The notes: generated by a model from the letters alone, not told the origin. A DNA stretch of 14,803 nucleotides from JACQNR01 sp049515175 (GCA_049515175.1 JBEKUI010000220.1:1-14803); one strand, 5' to 3'; counted from the stretch's first letter, positions 6,531-12,053 are shown. Numbers and translations are program-made.

Positions 6531-6596
6531 GGGAGTAGGAAGTAGGAAGTAGGGAGTAGGGGCTTCCCGATTTCCCACTTCCTATTTCCAACTTCC
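6531..6596. repeat. GGAAGTA heptamer hairpin inside terminase
   Basis: The left arm 6531-6558 has four GGAAGTA/GGGAGTA units. The right arm 6569-6596 has four CACTTCC/TATTTCC units. It is read in frame as RKLEIGSGKSGSPYSLLPTS between YELARAAGLTEE and WSPHYCDIYDAV. It nearly duplicates the hairpin in the protease at 3467-3528. Confidence 0.85.
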
Positions 6597-7024
6597 GCTC
6601 TTCCGTCAAACCTGCGGCTCTCGCCAGCTCATAAAACTTCCCCTGCGTGCCATTGGGCGTGGAGATGACTTCCAGGCCGTAGCCGCGGGTGATGGTGGGA
6701 AAGAGGGCGGCATAAATCTTCGCGGCATCGGCGTGGAAGGCAAACTCGTCGAGGGTGACGTGGCCGGAGTAGCCGCGCGCCGTGTCGGGATTGGCGGGCA
6801 GGCCGTAGATCACGCTTCCGTTCGGAAAGCGCACTTCCAACTGCTTGAGCGACGTGCCCTCGAAGAACGTCGTATCCAGGTGGTCTTGCGTTCCAGGCAT
6901 TTGAAGACGGCGCGCAGCGTGGCGGCAAAGGAGTAGCCGATCTGGCGGGCCTTGACGGCGATCTTGAGTGTGGAATCGTCTTCGACCCAGCGGCGCTGGT
7001 AGGGGAGGAGATTCAGGGCGCGCT

Positions 7025-7073
7025 GTAGCGGCGGTGTCCCCACCGCCGGCCGGCGGTCAGAGACCGCCCCTAC
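7025..7073. repeat. REPIN-like palindrome abutting the terminase ATPase domain
   Basis: It begins GTAGCGGCGG and ends CCGCCCCTAC, with two stem-loops (GGCGGTGTCCCCACCGCC and GGCGGTCAGAGACCGCC). It closely resembles the partial element at 1-46. It lies two codons upstream of the first recognisable terminase residues (ALNLLPYQ). Confidence 0.85.
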
Positions 7074-7082
7074 AGCGGGAGC

Positions 7083-7143
7083 GGGACTCGGGGTTCGGGG
7101 TTCGGGATTCGCGCCGGAATTTGAGATTTGAGATTTGAGATCG
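7083..7143. repeat. Two heptamer arrays upstream of the terminase
   Basis: Four GGGGTTC-type units (7083-7110) and, after five bases, four GAGATTT-type units (7116-7143). Both run in one direction with no facing arm seen. Confidence 0.8.
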
Positions 7144-7149
7144 GTCTCT

Positions 7150-7253
7150 GCCCTCACCCGTCCGTCCGCTGACGGAGCACCCTCTCCCTGGGGGAGAGGT
7201 TTGGAACCAACACGTCGTCTCCCCTTGCCCTCGGGGAGAGGGGCCGGGGATGA
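7150..7253. repeat. CCCTCACC / CCCTCTCC palindromic block
   Basis: It holds an imperfect palindrome containing CCCTCTCCCTGGGGGAGAGG and a second diverged inverted part (CCCTCGGGGAGAGG). It is related to the elements in the portal gene at 5194-5257 and at 9150-9214. Confidence 0.7.
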
Positions 7254-7270
7254 GGAAGCCGCCGACTCCC

Positions 7271-7322
7271 GTAGCGCCGGCATCTTGCCGGCGAGCTCCT
7301 GCCGCCTGGAAGGCGGCGCTAC
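7271..7322. repeat. GTAGCGCC...GGCGCTAC REPIN-like palindrome
   Basis: It is 52 bases long with ends GTAGCGCCGGC and GGCGGCGCTAC. Inner stem-loops are GCCGGCATCTTGCCGGC and GCCGCCTGGAAGGCGGC. It is the same family as 9031-9106. Confidence 0.85.
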
Positions 7323-7335
7323 AACTTCCGACGTG

Positions 7336-7363
7336 CCACCTGCCGTCTGCTGTCTGCTAACTG
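7336..7363. repeat. CTGTCTG heptamer array at the small terminase stop
   Basis: Four 7-base units of the type CTGTCTG. The stop codon of the small terminase (TAG, complement of 7357-7359) lies inside the unit CTAACTG. Confidence 0.75.
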
Positions 7364-8019
7364 CCGGCTTGGCCGGTCGGGGCCGGGTTTTCCGGTTCGA
7401 TGTAGGGTTGCCGGATGATGCCATAGATTTCTCGGATCCTTCCGATGGTTTGCGCATCGAGTTGGTCGCCTCGTTTCAGGTTGCGGAGCAGGTCCATCAT
7501 CTTGCGCAGCTCGAACTTCGCCTTCTCGCACTTGACGATGACGTAGCTGGTCTGGGCCTGCACCATGCGGCGCCGCTCGCGCGCTTCCTTTTCCTTCAAT
7601 TCCATGATCGTGCGTTCGAGCGAGAGCTTGTCGCGCCGCAAGCGCAGGGTTTCGAGGTCTTCCAGATCGATGTAGGTGCTCTTGCGCGTCAGGCCCATGA
7701 GGCAGGTGAAGAGCGCCGCTTCGGCGAGCTTGCCTTCGGCGCTCTCCGGATCGCCCAGGGATTTCTTCAGCGCTTCCAGCTTCTCGACCATGCGGCGCAC
7801 GCGGCGCTTCTGCAGCTCGAGGTTGGCGTGGAAGTAATTCTCGACTGCCTGCTGGTTGATCCACTTGCCCGCCTCGCCGTTCACGGTGCGGACCACGTCC
7901 TCGAAAGTCGCGCCCTCGACGAGGAGCTCGTCAATCTTCTGCAGGCGCTCCGGGTCGAGCCGTTCGAGGTCGGCCGGCGGGACGGGCTTCTGACTTTTGA
8001 CTGCTGGCTCCTGTTTCAT
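7357..8019 (-). CDS. Small terminase subunit (Mu gp27 / DUF3486-like)
   Basis: This 220-residue protein resembles gp27/DUF3486, the DNA-recognition subunit that loads phage DNA onto the large terminase. The N-terminal segment LQKIDELLVEGATFEDVVRTVN looks like the helix-turn-helix region of the family. The centre and C-terminal part are long charged helices (LRLRRDKLSLERTIMELKEK, then CEKAKFELRKMMDLLRNLKR), predicting a coiled-coil oligomerisation region. The start codon overlaps the gp26-like stop as ATGA, implying translational coupling. Codons 3-11 come from a heptamer array at 7986-8013 (EPAVKSQKP). The stop lies in another heptamer array. The frame is intact. It directly precedes the large terminase, as in Mu. 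Confidence 0.85.
   Translation of the reverse strand: MKQEPAVKSQKPVPPADLERLDPERLQKIDELLVEGATFEDVVRTVNGEAGKWINQQAVENYFHANLELQKRRVRRMVEKLEALKKSLGDPESAEGKLAEAALFTCLMGLTRKSTYIDLEDLETLRLRRDKLSLERTIMELKEKEARERRRMVQAQTSYVIVKCEKAKFELRKMMDLLRNLKRGDQLDAQTIGRIREIYGIIRQPYIEPENPAPTGQAGS
7986..8013. repeat. Short heptamer array within the first codons of the small terminase
   Basis: Four units (GCTTCTG, ACTTTTG, ACTGCTG, GCTCCTG) keep a 7-base phase and encode EPAVKSQKP. They are degenerate, so the assignment rests on the strict spacing of the CTnnTG core. Confidence 0.55.
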
Positions 8020-8324
8020 CGCCCCGGCTCCAGATAAACGCCCTCGTCGGCGGGCAGGCGGCCGTCTTGATAGTCGATGCCCCGGGCGGTGATCTTCACC
8101 AGCGCCACCTTGCGGCGCGGTTGGAGGCTGCCCGGCTCTTCCACCGAAACCATTCCCTTCTCTTCCAAGTAGGCCACATGAAATTTCAGCTCGTCGGTGG
8201 GCACGGGATAGCCGAAGAGATCGAGCTCGCCTTGCAGGAGCGGCAGCGTCACCGCCTGCGGATAAACGAGCGCCAGGTAGTAGAGAATCTTTCCGCGTAT
8301 GAGTTCTTTTTGAATTTTCGCCAT
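8016..8324 (-). CDS. Mu gp26-like winged-helix phage protein (VpaChn25_0724-like)
   Basis: This 102-residue protein has a winged-helix layout. RGKILYYLALVYPQAVTLPL and LQGELDLFGYPVPTDELKFH give helices 1-3. VAYLEEKGMVSVEE resembles the end of the recognition helix and the wing, and KVALVKITARGIDYQDGRLP forms the strand plus the closing G-x-D motif. The ending ADEGVYLEP matches the short conserved tail seen in the VpaChn25_0724 family encoded just before DUF3486 small terminases in Mu-like phages. Its exact function is not established; a DNA-binding role in packaging or regulation is plausible. The ATG is preceded by GGAGGAG. Its stop overlaps the small terminase start by four bases. The gene is intact and free of repeats. 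Confidence 0.75.
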   Translation of the reverse strand: MAKIQKELIRGKILYYLALVYPQAVTLPLLQGELDLFGYPVPTDELKFHVAYLEEKGMVSVEEPGSLQPRRKVALVKITARGIDYQDGRLPADEGVYLEPGR

Positions 8325-8354
8325 TGCGTGTTCACTCCTCCACAGAGGAAAAAC

Positions 8355-8559
8355 GGAAACTAGAAATTGGAAAATCGAAACTGGAAACTAGAAATTGGAA
8401 AATGGAAATTGGAAAGTCGAAACTGGAAACTAGAAAATCGAAATTCGAAACTCGTAAATCGAAATTGGGAAGTAGAAAGTGCGAATTGTTGTAGCCAGTT
8501 TCCATTTTCCAATTTCCAGTTTCCAATCCCCACTTCCTACTTCCTACTTCCTACTCCCG
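8355..8559. repeat. Longest heptamer hairpin: 19 + 9 units
   Basis: Nineteen consecutive 7-base units of the type GGAAATT/CGAAACT run from 8355 to 8487 without loss of phase. After about nine bases, nine units run from 8497 to 8559, the first four of the type AGTTTCC and the last five of the type ACTTCCT. The stop codon of the gp25-like gene (TAG, complement of 8537-8539) lies inside an ACTTCCT unit. The whole gp26-gp25 intergenic region is array. Confidence 0.92.
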
Positions 8560-8914
8560 TTCCGCTGCCGCATTCCGTGACGGCCACGCCCCGGCACGGC
8601 AGCCCGGCGATGTCGCGATGCATGGCCTTGAGGGCGATGAGCATTTCCTGGTGCTCGAAACTCTCGTGCGAGTCGCGGCGCTCGACCGAGCCGGCGAGGC
8701 TCGAGAGCGCTTCCGCCTGCGATTGCTGCGCGGAGAGGAACTGCTCGATGTAGTCGCGCACGATGCGGAAAGCGCCTTCCGTCTGCTGGCGCTTCACTTC
8801 CATTGCCTTCTCGATCCAGTCGTGCGCCAGGCGCATCGCGCCATAGCCGAAGGCCATCAGCAGCAGGATTCCCGGTCCCCACCACATCGCGATCTGTTGG
8901 AAGTTGTCAGGCAT
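8537..8914 (-). CDS. Mu gp25-position membrane protein (DUF2730-like)
   Basis: This 125-residue protein has one N-terminal membrane segment (about residues 11-28, WWGPGILLLMAFGYGAMRLA). A charged helical region follows (DWIEKAMEVKRQQTEGAF, then RDYIEQFLSAQQSQAEALSS). This is the layout of the DUF2730/gp25 proteins found between lysis and terminase genes of Mu-like phages, whose function is not established. The ATG at 8914 follows GGAG; upstream in-frame codons only read a heptamer array. The C-terminal GTGVGSRK and the stop are encoded by the array at 8497-8559, so the native C-terminus may have been replaced. The assignment to DUF2730 is by position and topology. Confidence 0.6.
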   Translation of the reverse strand: MPDNFQQIAMWWGPGILLLMAFGYGAMRLAHDWIEKAMEVKRQQTEGAFRIVRDYIEQFLSAQQSQAEALSSLAGSVERRDSHESFEHQEMLIALKAMHRDIAGLPCRGVAVTECGSGTGVGSRK

Positions 8915-8928
8915 TGCCGCTCCGCAGT

Positions 8929-8963
8929 CGAAATTGGAAACTGGAAAATCGAAATTCGAGAAT
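8929..8963. repeat. One-directional heptamer array upstream of the gp25-like gene
   Basis: Five units of the type GGAAACT/CGAAATT. No facing arm is present. The array begins just upstream of the gp25-like ribosome binding site. Confidence 0.85.
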
Positions 8964-8975
8964 CGCCGTCGCTGG

Positions 8976-9214
8976 TGCGCCGGTGTCCCCACCGGCGGGC
9001 CATTGCGGCGATGAGGACATCGCCGCTACAGTAGCGCCGGGCTTCAACCCGGCAGGTGCCGCTCTGCCGAACGGCGCCACAACTCGCCGCTCACAGAGCG
9101 GCGCTACAGCCCGATCTGGGCAACCCGTCAGGTCGCCCCTACCTTCCCAGCCCTCTCCCTGTGGGAGAGGGTGGTCCGTCCGTCAGCCGACGGACGGAAC
9201 GGGTGAGGGGGAAC
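8976..9214. repeat. Cluster of REP-like palindromes in the gap between lysis and gp25 genes
   Basis: The stretch is made of adjacent elements: 8976-9028 ending GCCGCTAC; 9031-9106 starting GTAGCGCCGG and ending GGCGCTAC, with extra internal stems; 9107-9141 ending GCCCCTAC; and 9150-9214 with CCCTCTCCCTGTGGGAGAGGG and GTCCGTCCGTCAGCCGACGGACGGA stems (the latter at about 9176-9199). No gene is visible here. The remaining bases up to 9276 show nothing I can name. Confidence 0.8.
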
Positions 9215-9276
9215 GACGGCCATCGGTCGAAAATTCGCGCAATCACCTATTAAGGATCTGGAATCGTCAATACAAT

Positions 9277-10221
9277 TCATCGCGCCACCACCACGCCGAT
9301 GACTACGCCCACGCCCACGTATTGCAGCGCCCGCCCGAACTTCCGCAGGCGGCTGCCGCGAGCGGCCTTGAGCTCGACACGATGCTGCGCGTCGAGCTTG
9401 GCCGCGATCTCGTCCTTCGCCCCCAGCGCCTGCTGGAGGTCCAACGCCGACTGCTTCGCCGCCTCCAGCGCGGCGCGCGTGACCTCCGCGCGCTGCTCGC
9501 AGTTCGAAATCAACTCGTCCTGAACCGCGGATTGCTCGCGGCAGGCGGCGAGCTCGGGACTGGGGGTTGGAGATTCAGGATTCGCCTGCGCGACACTCGA
9601 AATTGGAAGGCGGAAACCCGGATCACCAGTTTCCGATTTCCGATTTCCAGTTTCTCCTTCATGATCCGAGTTGTGACCCCCGACGTCCGAGCCCTGAGCC
9701 GCGAAATCCGCCGGGTCCAGCCCTGGCGCAGTTTGCCTCGGCGTCCCCACATGGGCGAGGCTGGCCAGTTGCTGGACCCGGAGGTTTTCCTCCTTGCGGA
9801 GGGAACTCAATTTCTGGCGCAGCCCCGCGGCGTCGCGCTCCAGCGCCTGACGGCGCGCTTCGAGGCTTTCAATGGCCTGCGCGTTGGCGCGGAATTCCTT
9901 CATCGCCGTTTCCGCGCGGGCGCGCAGTTGCGCGACTTCGGCGGTGGTCTCGCGGCGCTGCTGCTGTAATTCCAAACTCTGCTTCAGCCGGGCGTCGTGA
10001 TCGAGGAGCCACAGGCCCGCGATCACCAGCACCACCCCGCCGAGCAGCAGTTGCCAGGGAAACCGGGAAAAGAAATTGACAACTGGAAACTGGAAATTGG
10101 AAATTGGAAAATGCAGGCTGCAAATTCGGTTCCAGAGGCCTCTCCACCAAGAGACGAGAGCCGCCTTCCCGGTTTTCAGTTTCGAGTTTCCAGTTTCCAG
10201 TTTCAGATTGTTCAGGTTCAC
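9277..10221 (-). CDS. Coiled-coil membrane protein of the lysis region (spanin-position, unassigned)
   Basis: This 314-residue protein starts at a GTG that overlaps the holin-like stop as GTGA, so translation is probably coupled. Residues 1-20 and 36-50 are translated from a heptamer hairpin. A membrane segment follows (about 56-73, WQLLLGGVVLVIAGLWLL). Residues about 80-160 form a strong coiled coil (AEVAQLRARAETAMKEFRAN and onward). A second heptamer hairpin (9598-9654) is read in frame near residues 190-208. The last 90 residues have two cysteines, more helix, and a C-terminal hydrophobic end (YVGVGVVIGVVVA). Position beside holin and lysozyme and the membrane-plus-coil layout suggest a spanin-like or lysis-accessory role, but I recognise no family. 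The two halves could once have been separate genes. Confidence 0.55.
   Translation of the reverse strand: MNLNNLKLETGNSKLKTGKAALVSWWRGLWNRICSLHFPISNFQFPVVNFFSRFPWQLLLGGVVLVIAGLWLLDHDARLKQSLELQQQRRETTAEVAQLRARAETAMKEFRANAQAIESLEARRQALERDAAGLRQKLSSLRKEENLRVQQLASLAHVGTPRQTAPGLDPADFAAQGSDVGGHNSDHEGETGNRKSETGDPGFRLPISSVAQANPESPTPSPELAACREQSAVQDELISNCEQRAEVTRAALEAAKQSALDLQQALGAKDEIAAKLDAQHRVELKAARGSRLRKFGRALQYVGVGVVIGVVVAR
9556..9654. repeat. Heptamer arrays inside the coiled-coil membrane protein gene
   Basis: Positions 9556-9583 hold four units of the type GGGGTTG/AGGATTC. Positions 9598-9618 hold three GGAAACC-type units and 9627-9654 four CGATTTC-type units facing them. All are read in frame on the minus strand (peptides ETGNRKSETGD and ANPESPTPSP). 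Confidence 0.8.
10085..10205. repeat. Heptamer hairpin in the 5' end of the coiled-coil membrane protein gene
   Basis: The left arm 10085-10112 has four units GGAAACT/GGAAATT. The right arm 10171-10205 has five units AGTTTCC. The 58-base spacer encodes LVSWWRGLWNRI, which looks like native sequence. The frame is open throughout. Confidence 0.85.
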
Positions 10222-10442
10222 GGCTTTGGCCCCATCACTTTGGCGATCGTTTCGCCGGCCTTGCCCAGACCGTAAAGCGTGGCGATGAAAAAGGTCAGGC
10301 TCTCGAGCGGCGGCAACGCTCCCGTCTTCCAGACAATCTTCGAAACCCACAGGCACGCGCAGAGGAGCGCCATGAACGTTCCCACACGGCTGAAACTCGC
10401 CGCGCCGGATTCGGAAAAAAGTTCCTGGAAATATCGCTGCAT
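10218..10442 (-). CDS. Small two-helix membrane protein, holin-like
   Basis: This 74-residue protein has two predicted membrane helices (about residues 19-38, RVGTFMALLCACLWVSKIVW, and 46-62, LESLTFFIATLYGLGKAG). It lies immediately after a lysozyme-like gene in the phage operon, the usual layout of a holin that permeabilises the inner membrane for the endolysin. The N-terminal segment FQELFSESGAASFSR is typical of small phage membrane proteins with this topology. The ATG follows AAGGA by about eight bases. Its stop overlaps the downstream GTG as GTGA. It is intact. Function is inferred from topology and context only. Confidence 0.65.
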   Translation of the reverse strand: MQRYFQELFSESGAASFSRVGTFMALLCACLWVSKIVWKTGALPPLESLTFFIATLYGLGKAGETIAKVMGPKP

Positions 10443-10458
10443 CGTCGCGTCCTTGGGC

Positions 10459-10514
10459 TGAGTCAGCGAATCATTGAAAAACTGAATCAGTGATTCACTG
10501 CATCAATGACTCAC
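10459..10514. repeat. Octamer array overlapping the lysozyme 3' end
   Basis: Seven successive 8-base units of the type TGAATCAG/TGATTCAC. The core TGAnTCA is itself palindromic, so no separate facing arm is needed. The lysozyme stop (TGA, complement of 10495-10497) and its last codons (GSESLMQ) lie in the array. Confidence 0.8.
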
Positions 10515-11115
10515 TCCCTCGATAGATTTCCATGCGCCGCAGTCCCTTCTCGACGTAAGCGGGGTCCGTGGTCTCGCCATAGGGCTGGCCGGTGTTCCAG
10601 CAGCGGAAGAGCTCGGCAAACTCGCGCCGTGCGTCAAGCTGATAGCGCTGGGTGAATTCCGCCAGGAGCTCGAGAGCAATGTGAAAGTGGAAGCGCGGCT
10701 CGAGGAGGTCGCGCGCCGTGCCCGCGCGCCCCACCATGTGATAGCCCATGATCTGCGTGTAGCCCCAGGAGGTCGCGAGCTCGCGCAGGGCTTCGTCTCG
10801 GGCGGCGGCGATTTCCCCTGCATGCGTCGCCGCGAAGGCCGCATCCAATTGCGCGGCGTGATAGGCTTCGCTCTTGGGGTTGAGCATTTCGCCGAGCTCG
10901 GCGTCGAGGCGGGGGAGGGTGAGACTACCGTATTTCCCCGCCCTGCCCGCGGCAATCGCCGCCAGGTGGCCGTAAACCGCTGGCTCGAATCGCTGGGCAC
11001 GAGGATTGGCGCCCGATTCGTTCGCCACCAGCGCCGCCAGGAACTCGGCAGCTACCGAGGAGTACCGGCAGGCCTCGGCGAGGTGGGCGTGACAACGCTC
11101 GCGGACCCGCGCCAT
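10495..11115 (-). CDS. Phage lysozyme-like endolysin (muramidase / transglycosylase fold)
   Basis: This 206-residue protein carries a lysozyme-like core. LAALVANESGANPRAQRFEP contains the probable catalytic Glu (residue 33), and SWGYTQIMGYHMVGRAG is the S-x-G-x-x-Q-I-M-G motif seen in peptidoglycan muramidases. The C-terminal CWNTGQPYGETTDPAYVEKG and RRMEIY resemble the N-G-x-x-x-x-T-x-x-x-Y-V helix of the same fold. It would cleave the glycan backbone at host lysis. It heads the phage operon next to the holin-like gene. I chose the ATG at 11115 because the domain starts there. An upstream in-frame ATG at 11253 would add 46 Arg/Pro-rich residues that include a stem-loop. There is no signal peptide, fitting holin-dependent release. 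Confidence 0.75.
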   Translation of the reverse strand: MARVRERCHAHLAEACRYSSVAAEFLAALVANESGANPRAQRFEPAVYGHLAAIAAGRAGKYGSLTLPRLDAELGEMLNPKSEAYHAAQLDAAFAATHAGEIAAARDEALRELATSWGYTQIMGYHMVGRAGTARDLLEPRFHFHIALELLAEFTQRYQLDARREFAELFRCWNTGQPYGETTDPAYVEKGLRRMEIYRGSESLMQ

Positions 11116-11537
11116 GAGCGCCGACTCTCCAGGGGTCGCGCCCGGAGCCTCGTCGCGCCGTGGCGGAGTAACCTGGATTCGTCGGCGGTGCCCGGCATTC
11201 TTGCTTTCCCCGGGCACACGCCCCCCTGCGGGCCTAGATCGTGCTTGACCCATATAAGTAGCCTATCATTATCATTTAGGACACTGGAGATACGCGAGAT
11301 CGTTGCGACAATCCTTAAGGCGTTCGTTTACAACAGGTTGCTCGGCCTCCATGCCCATTGCGCTATGGCGCGTGCGTTTAACCGTTCTGGATAACTACAG
11401 TACGGTCGGCTAGCATTGTCTTGGTGGGGCGGCTAGCTTATTCGCGTAGTCAAATCGCGGAAACTCCGGGGCTTGCGCGCGGCTTTGGGAATTGATAGAT
11501 GTTTCTGGTACTGAATCGGGGTGAGGGTGGAGGTCCG
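11116..11537. other. Boundary region between phage block and host genes
   Basis: This is divergent intergenic sequence between the leftward lysozyme gene and rightward dtd. It lacks the heptamer arrays and GTAGGGG palindromes of the phage side. Visible structure: an 8-base inverted repeat GTGCCCGG/CCGGGCAC (11188-11195 and 11210-11217), and a direct repeat CGGCTAGC at 11407-11414 and 11430-11437 containing the palindrome GCTAGC. A minus-strand GATAAT-like hexamer upstream of 11253 could be a -10 box for the phage operon. No tRNA, att-like duplication or integrase is seen. Confidence 0.4.
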
Positions 11538-11987
11538 ATGCGTGCCGTTGTGCAAAGAGTAAGTCGGGCGGAGGTCCGGATCGAAGGCCAACTGGTCGGC
11601 CGGATTGCCGGTGGGTTATTGGTGCTGGTGGGGATTGGGAGCGAGGACTCCCACGAAGCCGGCGAGTGGCTGGCCGAGAAGATCGTCCACCTGCGCGTCT
11701 TCGACGACGACGCCGGCAAGATGAACCGCTCGCTGCTCGAGACCTCAGGCGCCGTGCTCTGCATTTCGCAGTTCACCCTTTACGGTGACTGCCGCAAGGG
11801 GCGCCGCCCCAGCTACGAACGTGCCGCGCCGCCCGAGGCCGCGCGAGTGCTGTACGAATCCTTCGTGGCCGCTTTGCGCTCTCACGGCGTGCGCGTCGAA
11901 ACGGGCGAGTTCCGCACCATGATGGAAGTCGAGCTCGTCAATGACGGCCCGGTGACGCTGCTGCTTGACTCGGAACGCCTCTTCTGA
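11538..11987 (+). CDS. dtd: D-aminoacyl-tRNA deacylase
   Basis: This 149-residue Dtd hydrolyses D-amino acids (and glycine mischarged on tRNA-Ala) from tRNA in the cytoplasm, a translation-proofreading function. The full family layout is present: start MRAVVQRVSRAEV, LLVLVGIG, the motif SQFTLYGD at residues 77-84 followed by KGRRPSY, and NDGPVTLLLDS at 135-145, matching the conserved N-x-G-P-V-T. Length is typical. The ATG at 11538 follows GGTGGAGG by four bases; the upstream in-frame ATG adds only 13 unrelated residues. It converges with the downstream hydrolase gene across a 66-base gap without an obvious terminator hairpin. It appears complete and is the first clear host gene beside the phage block. 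Confidence 0.96.
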   Translation: MRAVVQRVSRAEVRIEGQLVGRIAGGLLVLVGIGSEDSHEAGEWLAEKIVHLRVFDDDAGKMNRSLLETSGAVLCISQFTLYGDCRKGRRPSYERAAPPEAARVLYESFVAALRSHGVRVETGEFRTMMEVELVNDGPVTLLLDSERLF

Positions 11988-12053
11988 CTCTCCCGAGTTC
12001 GATGGTAGGCGTTGAGAGGAAATGAGGAAGAGGTCTCGGCGAAGAGCGGCTGA

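Larger units (their letters stand above)
5359..7043 (-). pseudogene. Large terminase subunit (Mu gp28-like), disrupted in the ATPase domain
   Basis: This is the ATP-driven DNA-packaging motor with a nuclease domain. The N-terminal part (about 7019-6875) reads ALNLLPYQRRWVEDDS, then the Walker-A-like AVKARQIGYS, then FKCLERKTTWI. The rest is in another frame from about 6875: TTFFEGTSLKQLEVRFPNGS, Walker B VTLDEFAFH, coupling motif STPNG, nuclease motif YLGIDIGRRHDRT, then ACIDATGIGAPLAEALEREFG. Between KTTWI and TTFFEG the usual stretch of roughly 30 residues (SR-x-E-x-Q and a helix) is absent and the frame shifts: an internal deletion. Three heptamer hairpins and one palindrome (5797-6596) are read in frame, inflating the C-terminal part. 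The true start is unknown because upstream sequence is repeats; a GTG at 7043 lies inside a palindrome. A sequencing error cannot explain the missing residues. Confidence 0.8.

Noticed and set aside
7135..8037. Plus-strand open frame of 300 codons
   Set aside because: Antisense of the small terminase plus repeat elements.
8355..8559. CRISPR array
   Set aside because: Units are 7 bases and contiguous, with no unique spacers and no cas genes.
8803..9969. Plus-strand open frame of 388 codons
   Set aside because: It crosses palindromes, arrays and the antisense of two phage genes and contains translated repeats. No domain is visible.
1..11115. Gene transfer agent or tailocin
   Set aside because: Head and packaging genes exclude a tailocin. 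A broken terminase and protease and the Mu-like order favour a decayed prophage over a working transfer agent.
11116..11537. Phage attachment site
   Set aside because: No tRNA gene, integrase or flank-spanning direct repeat is visible, and Mu-type phages would leave only a short target duplication that cannot be recognised from one end.
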